From Lacticaseibacillus casei DSM 20011 = JCM 1134 = ATCC 393 (lineage in GTDB: Bacteria > Bacillota > Bacilli > Lactobacillales > Lactobacillaceae): a stretch of DNA of 64,000 nucleotides. The notes below the pieces were generated by a model. That model was given only the letters and a program-made list of their open reading frames with translations. It made no database searches and was not told the origin of the DNA. Location of the stretch: NCBI RefSeq assembly GCF_000829055.1, contig NZ_AP012544.1, positions 744,001-808,000 on the forward strand, read 5' to 3'. The position numbers and the translations under genes were made by a program. Each line of letters opens with the position of its first letter. Within the stretch, counting starts at the first letter, position 1. Shown in pieces: positions 62,617 to 64,000 of the stretch.

Positions 62617-63879
62617 ATGCAAAAAGAAATCAAGCCGGGAGTTTGGCTCATTGTTTTGCCAACGACCCAATTCAAAACAACACGCATTAATGTTCAGTTT
62701 TTGACGCCATTGCGGCGCGCGACGATCACCAAGCGCACTTTATTGACCAGTTTATTGGAAACAAATAGCAAGCAATATCCAACACAAGCGGCGATGGCGG
62801 CCCATTTAGAGGCACTGTATGGCGCCAACTTTAGTATCGGCGTGGCGCGAAAAGGCCGATTGCACCGGATCGGCGTCACAATGAGCACGGTCGATGATCG
62901 GTTTACGGATCAACCGTTGTTACCGCAAGCGGTCGCCTTTTTGCGGTCGGTTCTTTTTGCACCGAATTTTCACAATGATCAATTTGATCAGGTGACCTTT
63001 GATCGGGAAAAAGAGAATCTGGATCACTATCTGGCTAGTTTGGATGATGATCGCCAGACACAGGCCGCATTGGGTGTGCAACGCTTGTATTTTGGCGTTG
63101 ATCCCGATCAAGCCATTCCGAGTTTTGGTACGCGGGAGGATTTAGCTCCGCTGACGGCGGCAGATTTGACGGACTATTATCATCAACTGATGAGTCAGGA
63201 TCAGGTGATTATTACGGTTCTGGGGGATGTGCAGGAGCAGCAGGTGGAGAAGCTGTTTGCTGATTGGCCGCTGGCAGCGCGTGCCCGGACGATGCCGGCA
63301 ATCGCCTTTGATCTGCCTCCGCACCCTGAAGTGCTGACCCAGACGAAAACCGTGGTGGCACAACAGGCCAAATTTGACTTGGCTTACCATATCACAACGG
63401 ATTTGATGGGTCCCAAATATACTGCTGCGCTAGTGGCCGAGGAATTATTTGGCGGATCCAGCCTGTCGCTTTTATTCACTAATGTGCGTGAAAAAGCCAG
63501 CTTGGCTTATTACGCAAGCTCGATGTTGGACGCGTTTCGTGGCCTGATGTTGGTTCAAACCGGGATTGAAGGTAAAGCCCATGATCAGGTTGCCGACTTG
63601 ATTCAGCAGCAACTGGCAGCGGTCGTTAATGGTGACTTTTCCGATAAGCTTTTGCAGTCGGTTAAAGACGGGATCTTGGATCATCAACGGGCAACGTACG
63701 ACAGCCCGCGGTTTTTAACCAATCAGGCACTGTATCAGCTGTTGGTGCCAGATGCGCCTCAAGATTTTGAAAGCTTTGCGCGCCGTATTCAAGCGGTGGA
63801 TCGCCAAGCGGTTCAGGAAGCAGCAGCCGGCATGCAACTTCAAGCCACATATTTTCTGACTGGGGAGGACATCGAATGA
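62617..63879 (+). CDS. M16-family peptidase-like protein (YmfF-like)
   Basis: A 420-aa member of the insulinase/M16 family. No HxxEH zinc motif is visible where it should be (near residues 45-60, LLETNSKQYPTQAAMAAHLE), while FGGSSLSLLFTNVREKASLAYY is the family's C-terminal R/Y signature. Such motif-less members pair with an active M16 partner; the following gene is that partner. In Bacillus the ymfF-ymfH pair follows spoIIIE, the same order as here. GAGGGAG precedes ATG 62617. Confidence 0.9.
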   Translation: MQKEIKPGVWLIVLPTTQFKTTRINVQFLTPLRRATITKRTLLTSLLETNSKQYPTQAAMAAHLEALYGANFSIGVARKGRLHRIGVTMSTVDDRFTDQPLLPQAVAFLRSVLFAPNFHNDQFDQVTFDREKENLDHYLASLDDDRQTQAALGVQRLYFGVDPDQAIPSFGTREDLAPLTAADLTDYYHQLMSQDQVIITVLGDVQEQQVEKLFADWPLAARARTMPAIAFDLPPHPEVLTQTKTVVAQQAKFDLAYHITTDLMGPKYTAALVAEELFGGSSLSLLFTNVREKASLAYYASSMLDAFRGLMLVQTGIEGKAHDQVADLIQQQLAAVVNGDFSDKLLQSVKDGILDHQRATYDSPRFLTNQALYQLLVPDAPQDFESFARRIQAVDRQAVQEAAAGMQLQATYFLTGEDIE

Positions 63880-64000
63880 AGACGCAATATTTTAGCGATG
63901 TTGACGAAACTTTGGTCACGACAAAGCTGCCCAACGGTTTGCGGCTGCAGGTCGTGCCACGGCCGGCGTATCATAAAAGTTATGCGATTATGACCACAGA
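63876..64000 (+). CDS. M16-family peptidase (YmfH-like), 5' part
   Basis: The start ATG at 63876 overlaps the upstream stop (ATGA). The 41 visible residues (DVDETLVTTKLPNGLRLQVV) match the opening of YmfH-type M16 peptidases. The window ends before the zinc-binding motif, so catalytic status cannot be judged. It is the presumed active partner of the upstream gene. Confidence 0.85.
   Translation, partial: MKTQYFSDVDETLVTTKLPNGLRLQVVPRPAYHKSYAIMTT

Noticed and set aside
1..64000. CRISPR array
   Set aside because: No regularly spaced direct repeats with unique spacers were seen in the intergenic regions.

Overview
The window reads as chromosome of a Lactobacillales species, most likely of the Lacticaseibacillus casei/paracasei/rhamnosus group. 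The basis is protein-level resemblance (WxL/DUF916 surface cluster, DUF806/LLH-holin siphophage genes, DUF1149 and DUF4811 proteins), an SMK-box upstream of metK and a LeuRS T-box. The species is inferred from recognition; no database search was run.

Positions 1-16.75 kb are the late half of a siphovirus prophage, all on the + strand: head-tail joining, tail completion, major tail protein, tail chaperones, tape measure, Dit, Tal, small tail/XkdX genes, membrane protein/holin, GH25-LysM endolysin, then a two-gene Panacea-domain cassette with its own promoter and terminator just inside the presumed right attachment end. An IS30-type element has inserted in the HK97-gp10-like gene and left a 13-bp duplication, so this prophage should be unable to assemble normal tails. 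Two -1 frameshift sites (CCCAAAA, and CCCAAAAAAAG) lie in the tail module.

Positions 16.9-25 kb hold cell-surface genes: a sortase-anchored Cna-B adhesin on the - strand with an unusual LLDTG motif, then a WxL/DUF916 operon on the + strand. In that operon two genes each carry one in-frame nonsense codon (a large lectin-like/MucBP/WxL protein and a DUF916 protein), while a second DUF916 gene, a 51-aa membrane peptide and a short WxL protein look intact.

Positions 25-64 kb are core chromosome: metK under an SMK riboswitch; two DHA2-type drug exporters with a MerR regulator; PAP2 phosphatase; T-box-leuS; a MOP-family flippase and RsuA-type synthase; metabolite repair (NnrD, Nudix); tRNA-Leu(CAG); GPx; MalY-like lyase; metallophosphoesterase; ACT/DUF711 pair; the conserved Firmicute block coiA (frameshifted)-spxH-CYTH-relQ-nadK-rluD; ApbE; CutC; UppP; a lactonase; an orphan PTS-Gut IIA; zinc-free S14; GuaC with a PurBox-like site; CorA; RlmA; TrmL; DUF1149; FtsK; and an M16 peptidase pair running off the end. 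Most convergent gene pairs are separated by strong bidirectional hairpin terminators. A long palindromic intergenic repeat occurs at three places (about 27.3, 35.8 and 46.6 kb).
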